Below, one piece after another: positions 44,805-53,887 of a stretch of DNA of 64,000 nt (within the stretch, counting starts at the first letter, position 1; the number at the start of each line of letters is the position of its first letter). Position numbers and translations under genes: made by a program. The notes under the pieces were generated by a model. It was not told the DNA's origin. It saw nothing but the letters and a program-made list of their open reading frames with translations, and did no database searches. This DNA comes from Pseudomonas sp. dw_612 (GTDB lineage Bacteria > Pseudomonadota > Gammaproteobacteria > Pseudomonadales > Pseudomonadaceae): positions 1-64,000 of the forward strand of contig NZ_JAAVVC010000023.1 of the NCBI RefSeq assembly GCF_018449725.1. The letters are read 5' to 3'.

Positions 44805-44906
44805 AAAAGATCGCAGCCTGCGGCAGCTCCTACAGGTCGGGTTTACAGTGCAATATCGTGGGCAGCGCGCAATCCCTGTAGGAGCTGCCGAAGGCTGCGA
44901 TCTTTT
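44805..44906. repeat. Intergenic palindrome, type A
   Basis: AAAAGATCGCAGCCTGCGGC...TACA arm and its near complement ending GCGATCTTTT around about 40 bases. One arm reads CTGCGGCAG and the other CTGCCGAAG, a single difference. Lies just before the flhA promoter. Confidence 0.85.
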
Positions 44907-44953
44907 GATCTTCCAGACCCGCAAACACCTCTATTTCCCACCCCGGCAAAAGT

Positions 44954-44969
44954 TGGAAGGCTTCTTGCA
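44954..44969 (+). promoter_or_regulatory. Sigma-54 promoter of flhA
   Basis: TGGAAGG-CTTC-TTGCA: GG at 44955-44956 and GC at 44967-44968, ten bases apart. The flhA start is 62 bases downstream. Confidence 0.85.
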
Positions 44970-45030
44970 GTACCCGCTCTGCGCCTGCTTCAGGCGTCAA
45001 AAGTTTGCTTTAAAGGAACGGGGAAAACCG

Positions 45031-47160
45031 GTGGATCGCTCTCAGTTAATCAACAGTGCTCGCACAAACGTCGCCGACTTGAGTCGGGGCAATCTGGGTG
45101 TGCCGCTGTTGCTGCTGGTCATGCTGGCCATGATGATGTTGCCGGTGCCGCCGTTCCTGCTGGACGTGTTTTTCACGTTCAACATCGCCTTGTCCATCGT
45201 CGTGCTGCTGGTCTGCGTGTACGCCTTGCGGCCGCTGGATTTCGCGGTGTTCCCGACCATTCTGCTGGTGGCGACGCTGATGCGTCTGGCGCTGAACGTG
45301 GCCTCCACGCGCGTCGTGATGCTCCATGGTCAGGAAGGGCATGCCGCCGCCGGTAAGGTGATCCAGGCCTTCGGTGAAGTGGTGATCGGCGGTAACTACG
45401 TGGTTGGTATCGTGGTCTTCGCGATTTTGATGATCATCAACTTCGTTGTGGTGACCAAGGGTGCCGGGCGGATTTCCGAGGTGAGTGCGCGTTTCACCCT
45501 CGACGCCATGCCCGGCAAACAGATGGCCATCGACGCCGACCTCAACGCCGGTTTGATCGATCAGAACCAGGCCAAGTTGCGCCGGATGGAAGTCGCCCAG
45601 GAAGCCGAGTTCTACGGTTCCATGGACGGTGCCAGCAAGTTCGTGCGCGGTGACGCCATCGCCGGCCTGCTGATTCTGTTCATCAACCTGATCGGCGGCA
45701 TGGCGGTCGGTATCTTCCAGCACGGCATGACTTTCGGCGATGCCGGCAAGGTTTACGCGCTGTTGACCATCGGTGACGGTTTGGTGGCGCAATTGCCATC
45801 ACTGTTGTTATCCACAGCAGCAGCAATCATGGTGACCCGCGCTTCCGGTTCGGAAGACATGGGCAAGCAGATCGGTCGCCAGATGTTCGCCTCGCCGAAA
45901 GCGTTGGCGGTCGCGGCCGGTTTGATGGCGGTGATGGGCCTGGTGCCCGGCATGCCGCACTTCTCCTTTCTCAGCATGGCGGCTCTGGCGGGCGGCGGCG
46001 CCTACCTGTTCTGGAAGAAGCAGAACGTGGTCAAGGTCCAGGCCTTGCAAGAGGTCAAACGCCAACAAGAGCTGCTGCCATCCCCGGCCCGCGCTCAGGA
46101 AACCAAGGAATTGGGCTGGGATGACGTGACCCCGATCGACATGATCGGCCTGGAAGTCGGCTATCGCCTGATTCCGCTGGTGGATCGCAACCAGGGTGGT
46201 CAGTTGCTCGCGCGGATCAAGGGCGTGCGCAAGAAGCTGTCCCAGGACCTGGGCTTCCTGATGCCGACTGTGCACATTCGTGACAACCTCGACCTAGCGC
46301 CCAGCGCCTATCGCCTGACCCTGATGGGCGTGATCCTCGCTGAAGCCGAGATTTACCCGGATCGCGAGCTGGCGATCAACCCTGGTCAGGTCTACGGCAC
46401 GCTCAACGGCATTACCGCCAAAGATCCGGCTTTTGGCCTGGAGGCGGTCTGGATCGAAATCAGCCAGCGTGCCCAGGCGCAGTCCCTCGGGTATACAGTG
46501 GTCGATGCCAGTACGGTGGTGGCGACCCACTTGAACCAGATTCTGTACAAGCACTCCAGTGAGCTGATTGGCCACGAAGAAGTGCAGCAACTCATGCAAT
46601 TGCTGGCCAAAAGCTCGCCGAAACTGGCTGAAGAGCTGGTGCCGGGCGTGGTTTCGCTGTCGCAACTGCTCAAGGTCTTGCAGGCGTTGCTCGCCGAGCA
46701 GGTGCCCGTGCGCGACATTCGCAGCATCGCCGAGGCCATCGCCAACAATGCCGCCAAGAGTCAAGATACTGCCGCGCTGGTGGCTGCGGTGCGCGTCGGC
46801 GTAAGCCGCGCAATCGTCCAAAGCATTGTAGGGACTGAGTCCGAGCTGCCAGTTATCACCTTGGAGCCAAGGTTGGAACAAATATTGCTCAATAGTCTTC
46901 AGAAGGCAGGACAAGGCTCGGAAGAGGGCGTTCTGCTGGAGCCAAGCATGGCAGAGAAGCTGCAACGCTCGTTGATCGAAGCCGCGCAGCGTCAAGAGAT
47001 GCAAGGTCAACCGGTGATTCTGCTGGTAGCCGGTCCGGTTCGCGCGATGCTCTCGCGCTTCGGCAGGCTGGCAGTCCCGGGTTTGCACGTGTTGGCGTAT
47101 CAGGAAATCCCTGACAACAAGCAAGTGACCATCGTTGCGACAGTAGGGCCCAACGGCTGA
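45031..47160 (+). CDS. flhA: Flagellar export apparatus protein
   Basis: A 709-residue protein forming the nonameric ring of the export gate. The N-terminal half has about eight membrane helices, with FTFNIALSIVVLLVCVYAL and the RISEVSARFTLDAMPGKQMAIDADLNAGLI cytoplasmic loop. The C-terminal half is the cytoplasmic docking domain (LGLEVGYRLIPLV, then HLNQILYKHSSELIG). A GTG start at 45031 is chosen from the AAGGAACGGGG site and the family N-terminus (DRSQLINSARTN); the frame is open far upstream through the palindrome. flhF follows after 11 bases. Confidence 0.96.
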   Translation: MDRSQLINSARTNVADLSRGNLGVPLLLLVMLAMMMLPVPPFLLDVFFTFNIALSIVVLLVCVYALRPLDFAVFPTILLVATLMRLALNVASTRVVMLHGQEGHAAAGKVIQAFGEVVIGGNYVVGIVVFAILMIINFVVVTKGAGRISEVSARFTLDAMPGKQMAIDADLNAGLIDQNQAKLRRMEVAQEAEFYGSMDGASKFVRGDAIAGLLILFINLIGGMAVGIFQHGMTFGDAGKVYALLTIGDGLVAQLPSLLLSTAAAIMVTRASGSEDMGKQIGRQMFASPKALAVAAGLMAVMGLVPGMPHFSFLSMAALAGGGAYLFWKKQNVVKVQALQEVKRQQELLPSPARAQETKELGWDDVTPIDMIGLEVGYRLIPLVDRNQGGQLLARIKGVRKKLSQDLGFLMPTVHIRDNLDLAPSAYRLTLMGVILAEAEIYPDRELAINPGQVYGTLNGITAKDPAFGLEAVWIEISQRAQAQSLGYTVVDASTVVATHLNQILYKHSSELIGHEEVQQLMQLLAKSSPKLAEELVPGVVSLSQLLKVLQALLAEQVPVRDIRSIAEAIANNAAKSQDTAALVAAVRVGVSRAIVQSIVGTESELPVITLEPRLEQILLNSLQKAGQGSEEGVLLEPSMAEKLQRSLIEAAQRQEMQGQPVILLVAGPVRAMLSRFGRLAVPGLHVLAYQEIPDNKQVTIVATVGPNG

Positions 47161-47171
47161 GGTAGTGGTTT

Positions 47172-48506
47172 ATGCAAGTTAAGCGTTTTTTCGCCGCCGA
47201 TATGCGTCAGGCCATGAAACTGGTTCGTGATGAGCTGGGCGCCGACGCGGCCATTATCGGCAACCGCCGGATTGCCGGTGGCGTGGAGCTGACGGCTGCC
47301 CTGGATTACAAATTGTCGGCGCTGGCCCCGCGCGTTCCGAACATGGAACTCGAGGATGAGCTGCGCAAGACTCAGTCGCGCATCGTCACCGCCCAGGCCG
47401 AGCTGAGCCTGCGCGGCGACGGCGAGACCGCTGGTGACAAGACCACCAATCGCCAGTTGTTCGCCGGCCTGCCGTTGACCGCCGCCGAACCGCTGATCGA
47501 ACCGACTTACGCCGAACCTCGTCGTGCCGCGCCGGCCCCTGCGCCAGCCGCCGGCGGTGTCGACCCACGGGCCTTCGACTCGATGCGTTTCGAGCTGAAC
47601 AGCCTGCGTGAACTGATGGAAGTGCAACTCGGCTCCCTGGCCTGGAATCAGCTGCAAGGCAGCCGTCCGGCCCAGGCCAACCTGTGGCGTCGTCTGCAAC
47701 GCATCGGCTTGTCCGGCCCGTTGTCTCGCGACCTGCTGGCGCTGATTACCGATATTGAAGAACCTCGTCAGGCCTGGCGCATGTTGCTGGCGCACCTGGC
47801 GCGGATGATCGCCACACCGGAAGTCGAGCCACTGGAAGAGGGCGGCGTGATTGCCATGGTCGGCCCTGCCGGCATGGGCAAAACCACCACCCTGGCCAAG
47901 CTCGCGGCCCGCTACGTGCTCAAGTACGGCGCGCAAAGCATCGCGCTGGTGAGCATGGACAGCTACCGCATTGGCGCTCAGGAACAATTGAAGACGTTGG
48001 GCCGCATTCTGAATGTGTCGGTGACCCACGTTGATCCGGGCCAATCCCTGGTGCAAGCGCTGGATCCATTGCTGCGCAAACGCGTGATCCTGATTGATAC
48101 CGCCGGCCTGCAAGCCAGCGATCCGGCCCTGCGCATGCAGCTCGAAAGCCTGGCCGGTCGCGGGATCAAATCGAAAAATTATCTGGTCTTGGCAACCACC
48201 AGCCAGAAACAGGTTTTAACCGCTGCTTATCACAGCTACAAGCGGTGTGGGCTGGCCGGCTGCATCCTGACTAAACTGGATGAAACGGCGAGTCTGGGTG
48301 AGGTGTTGAGCCTGGCCATCAGTCATGAATTGCCGGTGGCTTACCTCACCGATGGCCCGCGGATTCCAGATGATTTGCATCTGCCGCGACGTCACCAGTT
48401 GGTCAGTCGCGCCGTCAGCGTGCAAATGCAGGAAGAACCCAGCGAAGAAGCCATGGCTGACATGTTCGCTGATATTTACCACAGCCCGACCAAGCAGGTT
48501 GGCTGA
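47172..48506 (+). CDS. flhF: SRP-type GTPase, flagellar polar placement
   Basis: A 444-residue GTPase that marks the pole for flagellar assembly. A basic N-terminal part (MQVKRFFAADMRQAMKLVRDELGADAAI) and a variable Ala/Pro middle precede the NG domain (from about residue 225). P loop GPAGMGKTTTLAKL contains Lys237; then VSMDSYRIGAQEQLKTLG, LIDTAGLQASD and LTKLDETASLGEVL. Together with FleN it sets a polar flagellar pattern. Confidence 0.96.
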   Translation: MQVKRFFAADMRQAMKLVRDELGADAAIIGNRRIAGGVELTAALDYKLSALAPRVPNMELEDELRKTQSRIVTAQAELSLRGDGETAGDKTTNRQLFAGLPLTAAEPLIEPTYAEPRRAAPAPAPAAGGVDPRAFDSMRFELNSLRELMEVQLGSLAWNQLQGSRPAQANLWRRLQRIGLSGPLSRDLLALITDIEEPRQAWRMLLAHLARMIATPEVEPLEEGGVIAMVGPAGMGKTTTLAKLAARYVLKYGAQSIALVSMDSYRIGAQEQLKTLGRILNVSVTHVDPGQSLVQALDPLLRKRVILIDTAGLQASDPALRMQLESLAGRGIKSKNYLVLATTSQKQVLTAAYHSYKRCGLAGCILTKLDETASLGEVLSLAISHELPVAYLTDGPRIPDDLHLPRRHQLVSRAVSVQMQEEPSEEAMADMFADIYHSPTKQVG

Positions 48507-48622
48507 GGTACTAATGAACAGTTTTTGTACCTACATCGATGGTCTGCCATGCATTGTTCAGTTAATGAACGCGCAGCCAGTAATGTGGCCTCCGTCTATG
48601 CAAGACAAGGTAAAGAAATAAC

Positions 48623-49453
48623 ATGGGCAGCATGCATCCCGTACAGGTGATCGCGGTGACCGGCGGCAAAGGTGGCGTCGGGAAGACTAACGTGTCAGTG
48701 AACTTGTCCCTGGCTCTAGCAGAGCTTGGCCGGCGCGTCATGCTGCTGGACGCCGATCTGGGGCTGGCGAACGTCGACGTTCTGCTGGGACTGACTCCCA
48801 AACGTACCCTGGCCGACGTGATCGAAGGCCGCTGCGAGCTGCGCGACGTTCTGTTGCAGGGCCCGGGCGGTATCCGCATCGTGCCGGCCGCGTCCGGCAC
48901 CCAGAGCATGGTTCATCTGAGCCCGGCCCAGCATGCCGGTTTGATCCAGGCCTTCAGCGATATCGGCGACAACCTCGACGTCTTGGTGATCGACACCGCT
49001 GCCGGTATTGGTGACTCGGTAGTCAGTTTTGTCCGCGCCGCCCAGGAAGTGTTGCTGGTGGTCTGCGACGAACCGACGTCGATTACCGACGCCTACGCCC
49101 TGATCAAATTGCTAAACCGCGATTACGGCATGAACCGCTTCCGTGTCCTGGCCAACATGGCCCAGAGCCCGCAAGAAGGTCGCAACCTGTTCGCCAAGTT
49201 GACCAAGGTCACGGACCGCTTCCTCGACGTCGCCCTACAATACGTCGGCGCGGTGCCTTACGACGAAAGCGTGCGCAAGGCCGTGCAGAAGCAGCGCGCC
49301 GTCTACGAAGCCTTCCCGCGCTCCAAGTGCGCCCTGGCGTTCAAGGCGATTGCACAGAAGGTCGACACCTGGCCGCTGCCGGCCAACCCGCGCGGGCACC
49401 TGGAATTCTTCGTTGAGCGTCTCGTGCAACAGACCGCAGGACCCGTCCTATGA
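48623..49453 (+). CDS. fleN: Flagellar number regulator, MinD/ParA-type ATPase
   Basis: A 276-residue ATPase (FlhG type) that limits flagellar number by binding FleQ and inhibiting its ATPase. Deviant Walker A GGKGGVGKTN has Lys21; then MLLDADLGLANVDVLLG, VIDTAAGIGDS (Walker B) and VCDEPTSITDAYALIKLL. The C-terminus carries an amphipathic stretch for membrane binding. The ATG at 48623 gives MGSMHPVQVIAVTGG, as in other Pseudomonas. fliA starts inside its stop (ATGA). Confidence 0.96.
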   Translation: MGSMHPVQVIAVTGGKGGVGKTNVSVNLSLALAELGRRVMLLDADLGLANVDVLLGLTPKRTLADVIEGRCELRDVLLQGPGGIRIVPAASGTQSMVHLSPAQHAGLIQAFSDIGDNLDVLVIDTAAGIGDSVVSFVRAAQEVLLVVCDEPTSITDAYALIKLLNRDYGMNRFRVLANMAQSPQEGRNLFAKLTKVTDRFLDVALQYVGAVPYDESVRKAVQKQRAVYEAFPRSKCALAFKAIAQKVDTWPLPANPRGHLEFFVERLVQQTAGPVL

Positions 49454-50190
49454 CAGCCAGTGGCTACAACCTCTACAAGAAGTCGGCACGTGATGCGCAA
49501 TACGAGCTGATCGAGCGTTACGCGCCACTGGTCAAACGCATTGCTTACCACTTGCTGGCGCGTTTGCCGGCCAGTGTCCAGGTGGAAGACCTGATCCAGG
49601 CCGGGATGATTGGCCTGCTTGAAGTGTCGACCAAATATGACGCCAGCAAAGGCGCGAGTTTCGAAACGTACGCGGGCATTCGAATCCGTGGCGCGATGCT
49701 CGATGAAGTACGCAAGGGGGACTGGGCACCTCGCTCGGTTCACCGCAATACCCGCATGGTCAGCGACGCAATTCGCTCGATTGAAGCTAAAACCGGCCGT
49801 GATGCTAAAGATCACGAGATTGCGGCCGAACTCCAATTGAGTCTCGACGATTATTACGGGATTTTGAACGATACCTTGGGCAGCCGCCTGTTCAGTTTCG
49901 ACGACCTGTTGCAGGACGGCGAACACGAAGGGCTGCACGAGGATGGCGCCAGTGCTCATCTGGAGCCGTCACGCGATCTGGAAGATGAACGTTTCCAGAG
50001 CGCATTGGCGGACGCGATTGCCAATTTGCCGGAGCGTGAGCGACTGGTGTTGGCGCTGTACTACGACGAAGAGCTGAACCTCAAGGAAATCGGTGAGGTC
50101 CTGGGGGTCAGCGAATCCCGTGTCAGCCAGTTACACAGCCAGTGCGCGGCCCGCTTGCGGGGGCGTTTGGGGGAGTGGCGAGCGCGCTGA
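49450..50190 (+). CDS. fliA: RNA polymerase sigma-28 factor
   Basis: A 246-residue sigma factor for late flagellar and chemotaxis genes. Region 2 (about 15-90) has YAPLVKRIAYHLLARLPASVQVEDLIQAGMIGLLE and RIRGAMLDEVRKGDWAPRSVHR. Region 4 (about 175-240) has NLPERERLVLALYYDEELNLKEIGEVLGVSESRVSQLHSQ. Its likely targets in this window are fliC and fliS. Coupled to fleN by a four-base overlap. Confidence 0.97.
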   Translation: MTASGYNLYKKSARDAQYELIERYAPLVKRIAYHLLARLPASVQVEDLIQAGMIGLLEVSTKYDASKGASFETYAGIRIRGAMLDEVRKGDWAPRSVHRNTRMVSDAIRSIEAKTGRDAKDHEIAAELQLSLDDYYGILNDTLGSRLFSFDDLLQDGEHEGLHEDGASAHLEPSRDLEDERFQSALADAIANLPERERLVLALYYDEELNLKEIGEVLGVSESRVSQLHSQCAARLRGRLGEWRAR

Positions 50191-50192
50191 AG

Positions 50193-50210
50193 GCAGTGTG
50201 GGGACACTGC
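50193..50210 (+). repeat. Short perfect hairpin after fliA
   Basis: GCAGTGT-GGGG-ACACTGC, seven pairs and a four-base loop, starting two bases after the fliA stop codon. There is no T run, so its role is unclear. Confidence 0.5.
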
Positions 50211-50358
50211 GAACGAGGCTGGTGTGGTGTTGAACTGCAGCGGTCTCGATCTGTTGTGCTCCAGACAGTCATTTGAGTGCTTTGCCGGATTGATTGAAAT
50301 GGCGCGTCCAGGTGCTGGGCGCGTTTAAGACTGCTTGGAGGTCGAATTGGACAAGAAC

Positions 50359-50730
50359 ATGAAAATCCTCATCGTTGATGACTTCTCAACGATGCGGCGG
50401 ATCATTAAAAACCTGTTGCGTGACCTTGGGTTCACCAACACGGTCGAGGCTGACGATGGCACCACTGCCATTCCGGTCCTCAACAGCGGCAGCATCGACT
50501 TTCTGGTAACAGACTGGAACATGCCTGGCATGACCGGTATCGACCTGCTGCGCCATGTGCGCGCCGATGAAAAACTCAAGCACCTGCCAGTGCTGATGGT
50601 GACCGCTGAAGCCAAGCGCGAACAGATCATCGAAGCGGCCCAGGCCGGTGTTAACGGCTATGTGGTCAAACCCTTCACGGCCCAGGCGTTGAAAGAAAAA
50701 ATCGAAAAGATTTTCGAACGCATCGGTTGA
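50359..50730 (+). CDS. cheY: Chemotaxis response regulator
   Basis: A 123-residue single receiver domain that binds FliM when phosphorylated. It has the acidic pocket LIVDDFSTMRRI, phospho-acceptor Asp in FLVTDWNMPGMTG, the Thr in MVTAEA and the Lys in VVKPFTA. The usual start is ATG at 50359. However the only strong ribosome binding site (TTGGAGG, 50335-50341) fits better with an in-frame TTG at 50347, which would add four residues (MDKN). cheZ follows after 22 bases. Confidence 0.95.
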   Translation: MKILIVDDFSTMRRIIKNLLRDLGFTNTVEADDGTTAIPVLNSGSIDFLVTDWNMPGMTGIDLLRHVRADEKLKHLPVLMVTAEAKREQIIEAAQAGVNGYVVKPFTAQALKEKIEKIFERIG

Positions 50731-50752
50731 GCAACTGCGCCACGGGGGAGCT

Positions 50753-51541
50753 ATGGAGCATAAAGAATCTTCACAGGGCGATTTCGAATCGACCCTGAAA
50801 AAACACGCGGTCGAACTGGTCGAAAGCCTTGAAAAAGGCAGGTTCGGCGACGCTGTGCAACTGATCCATGAGCTCAACCAGACCCGTGACCGCGGCCTGT
50901 ACCAGGAAGTGGGCAAGCTTACTCGCGAGCTGCATAGCGCGATCGTCAATTTCCAGATTGACCCGCACATGCCGCAAGCCGAGGAAGTTTCGCAGATCAC
51001 GGACGCCACCGAGCGTCTGGGGTATGTGGTCAAGCTGACCGAGGCCGCTGCCAACCGCACCATGGACTTGGTGGAAAACGCTACGCCGCTGGTCAATGGC
51101 CTGAGCCAGGAAGCCCAGGCGTTGAGCACCGACTGGGGACGCTTTATGCGTCGCGAAGTCGGGGCGGAGGAGTTTCGTGAGCTGGCCCGGCGTGTCGACG
51201 GTTTTCTGACACGCAGCAGCGAAGACAATCGCATTGTGTCGAGCAACCTCAACGACATTCTGCTGGCCCAGGATTACCAGGACCTCACCGGTCAAGTGAT
51301 CAAGCGCGTGACCCAGTTGGTCACCGAAGTTGAAAGCAACCTGCTCAAGCTCGTGCTCATGGCCAGTCAGGTAGACCGCTTTGCGGGTATCGAACATGAC
51401 CGTGAAGCGATGCTGGCTGAAAAAGATCCGCAAAAACATCTCTCTCAGGGTGAAGGTCCGCAGATTCATGCCGATAAAAGAGAAGACGTTGTGTCCGGTC
51501 AGGACGATGTGGACGATTTGTTATCCAGCCTAGGATTTTAG
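50753..51541 (+). CDS. cheZ: CheY-P phosphatase
   Basis: A 262-residue helical phosphatase. The active segment NDILLAQDYQDLTGQVIKRV (about 165-184) contains the catalytic Gln in AQDYQDLTGQ. The C-terminal CheY-binding tail is QDDVDDLLSSLGF. An A/T-rich spacer of 53 bases separates it from cheA. Confidence 0.96.
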   Translation: MEHKESSQGDFESTLKKHAVELVESLEKGRFGDAVQLIHELNQTRDRGLYQEVGKLTRELHSAIVNFQIDPHMPQAEEVSQITDATERLGYVVKLTEAAANRTMDLVENATPLVNGLSQEAQALSTDWGRFMRREVGAEEFRELARRVDGFLTRSSEDNRIVSSNLNDILLAQDYQDLTGQVIKRVTQLVTEVESNLLKLVLMASQVDRFAGIEHDREAMLAEKDPQKHLSQGEGPQIHADKREDVVSGQDDVDDLLSSLGF

Positions 51542-51594
51542 ATTTTTAGCATTTTAGGTTTTTTAGGTTTTTAGACCTCAGGAGCACCCCCTTA

Positions 51595-53838
51595 ATGAGC
51601 TTCGGCGCCGATGAAGAGATCCTTCAGGATTTCCTGGTTGAGGCCGGCGAGATTCTAGAGCAACTGTCCGAACAGCTGGTCGAGCTGGAAAGCCGACCAG
51701 ATGATGCGGACTTGCTCAATGCAATTTTTCGCGGTTTTCACACTGTAAAAGGGGGCGCCGGCTTCCTCCAGCTCAATGAACTGGTAGAGTGCTGTCACAT
51801 CGCCGAGAACGTGTTCGACATCCTGCGCAAGGGTGAACGACGCGTCGACTCGGAACTGATGGACGTGGTTCTCGAAGCGCTGGATGCGGTGAACGGCATG
51901 TTCACCGAAGTCCGCGAACGCAGCCCGATCACGGCTGCCACTCCAGAATTGCTTGCGGCACTGGCCCGTCTGGCCGAGCCGCAAACCGCCGACGAAGCAA
52001 CCCCGGTTGCTGAAGCGGTGGAAGAACCGGCCGCTGAAAGCGAGTCGGGCGACATTACCGATAACGAATTCGAACAACTGCTGGACTCGCTGAACGCCGT
52101 CAAGGCTCAGGCAGAGGCCCCGGCGGCTGCGCCAGCGCCGAGCAGCAATGCCGCGGCCAGCGACGAAATCACCGACGCCGAGTTCGAGTCGTTGCTCGAT
52201 CAGCTGCACGGCAAAGGCCAGTTCGCGGTCGATGCGGTGGCAGCGCCTGCGGCACCGGCGGCCCCGAAAGCGGCCGGCGACAGCTCGGACATCACCGACG
52301 ACGAATTCGAAGCACTGCTCGATCAACTGCACGGCAAAGGCAACTTTGCCGTGGATGCGCTGGAGACGGCCATTGCTTCGGCACCGGTCCCGGCGGCGCC
52401 AACCGCCAAAGCGGCCGGCGGCGATCTGATCTCCGATCACGAGTTCGAATCGCTGCTCGACGAGTTGCACGGCAAAGGCCAGTTCACCGAAGTCGGCACC
52501 GGCACCGTGGTCGCCGCGCCTGCCGCCAAGGCACCGGCGGCTGCACCGAAACCGGCAGCCAAAGCGCCCGAGCCTAAAGCGCAAGCGCCGAAACCGGCGG
52601 CCGCTGCTGCACCGGCACCGGCTCGCGCCGCGCCATCTGCGCCGCCAGCGGAAAAACCGGCCAGTGAAGCCGAGACCACCGTGCGGGTTGATACCGCGCG
52701 TCTCGACGAAATCATGAACATGGTGGGCGAACTGGTACTGGTGCGTAACCGCTTGGTCCGTCTGGGCCTCAACAGCGGCGATGAGGCCATGTCCAAGGCT
52801 GTGTCGAACCTCGACGTGGTCACGGCCGACCTGCAAACCGCGGTCATGAAGACCCGGATGCAACCGATCAAGAAAGTCTTCGGGCGCTTCCCGCGCCTGG
52901 TTCGCGACCTGGCTCGCCAGCTCAAGAAAGAGATCAACCTGGAACTGGTCGGCGAAGAAACCGACCTCGACAAGAACCTCGTCGAGGCCCTGGCCGACCC
53001 GCTGGTCCACTTGGTGCGCAACGCGGTCGACCACGGCATCGAGTCGCCGGAAGAACGCGAAGCGTCGGGCAAGTCCCGCGGTGGCAAGGTGATCCTTGCG
53101 GCTGAACAGGAAGGCGACCACATCCTGCTGTCGATTTCCGATGACGGCAAAGGCATGGACCCGAACGTCCTGCGTTCCATCGCGGTAAAACGCGGTGTGA
53201 TGGACAAGGACGCGGCCGATCGCTTGAGCGACACCGAGTGCTACAACCTGATTTTCGCGCCGGGCTTCTCGACCAAAACCGAGATCTCCGACGTGTCGGG
53301 GCGTGGCGTGGGCATGGACGTGGTGAAAACCAAGATTTCCCAGCTCAACGGTTCGATCAACATCTACTCGACCAAGGGCCAGGGTTCGAAGATCGTCATC
53401 AAGGTGCCGTTGACCCTGGCGATCATGCCGACGCTGATGGTCATGCTCGGCAACCAGGCGTTTGCGTTCCCGCTGGTGAACGTCAACGAGATCTTCCACC
53501 TCGACCTGTCGCGCACCAACGTGGTGGACGGCCAGGAAGTGGTGATCGTGCGGGACAAGGCGCTGCCCTTGTTCTACCTCAAACGCTGGCTGGTCAGCTC
53601 CGCCGCTCACGAAGAGCAGCGCGAGGGCCATGTGGTGATCCTTTCGGTAGGCACCCAGCGGATCGGCTTTGTCGTCGATCAACTGGTGGGCCAGGAAGAA
53701 GTGGTCATCAAGCCATTGGGCAAAATGCTCCAGGGAACCCCGGGCATGTCCGGCGCCACCATCACCGGTGACGGCCGCATCGCTTTGATTCTCGATGTCC
53801 CGAGCATGCTCAAGCGTTACGCCGCACGGCGTATTTGA
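51595..53838 (+). CDS. cheA: Chemotaxis histidine kinase with repeated ParP-type linker
   Basis: A 747-residue kinase. The P1 domain (1-120) has the phosphorylated His49 in FRGFHTVKGGAGF. A long linker, about residues 140-370, replaces a normal P2 and holds four related blocks beginning at about 153, 192, 233 and 279. Their pattern is I-[ST]-D-x-EFE-x-LLD-x-L followed, in the last three, by HGKG-x-F, spaced by Ala/Pro stretches. Dimerisation, ATP-binding (NAVDHGIESPEERE, DDGKGMDP, GRGVGMDVV) and CheW-like P5 domains follow. In other polar-flagellated bacteria this linker is where ParP binds CheA. Confidence 0.96.
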   Translation: MSFGADEEILQDFLVEAGEILEQLSEQLVELESRPDDADLLNAIFRGFHTVKGGAGFLQLNELVECCHIAENVFDILRKGERRVDSELMDVVLEALDAVNGMFTEVRERSPITAATPELLAALARLAEPQTADEATPVAEAVEEPAAESESGDITDNEFEQLLDSLNAVKAQAEAPAAAPAPSSNAAASDEITDAEFESLLDQLHGKGQFAVDAVAAPAAPAAPKAAGDSSDITDDEFEALLDQLHGKGNFAVDALETAIASAPVPAAPTAKAAGGDLISDHEFESLLDELHGKGQFTEVGTGTVVAAPAAKAPAAAPKPAAKAPEPKAQAPKPAAAAAPAPARAAPSAPPAEKPASEAETTVRVDTARLDEIMNMVGELVLVRNRLVRLGLNSGDEAMSKAVSNLDVVTADLQTAVMKTRMQPIKKVFGRFPRLVRDLARQLKKEINLELVGEETDLDKNLVEALADPLVHLVRNAVDHGIESPEEREASGKSRGGKVILAAEQEGDHILLSISDDGKGMDPNVLRSIAVKRGVMDKDAADRLSDTECYNLIFAPGFSTKTEISDVSGRGVGMDVVKTKISQLNGSINIYSTKGQGSKIVIKVPLTLAIMPTLMVMLGNQAFAFPLVNVNEIFHLDLSRTNVVDGQEVVIVRDKALPLFYLKRWLVSSAAHEEQREGHVVILSVGTQRIGFVVDQLVGQEEVVIKPLGKMLQGTPGMSGATITGDGRIALILDVPSMLKRYAARRI

Positions 53839-53887
53839 TTCTGCCGCAGCGGGGCGACAACGCCCCGCTGCGTCTAACGGAGTGTTT

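Noticed and set aside
48514..48621. A 35-codon frame between flhF and fleN
   Set aside because: It starts near a GAGG, but the peptide has no recognisable features and could be chance; conservation could not be tested.
50270..50300. FliA-like GCCGGATT before cheY
   Set aside because: No matching -35 at the correct distance.
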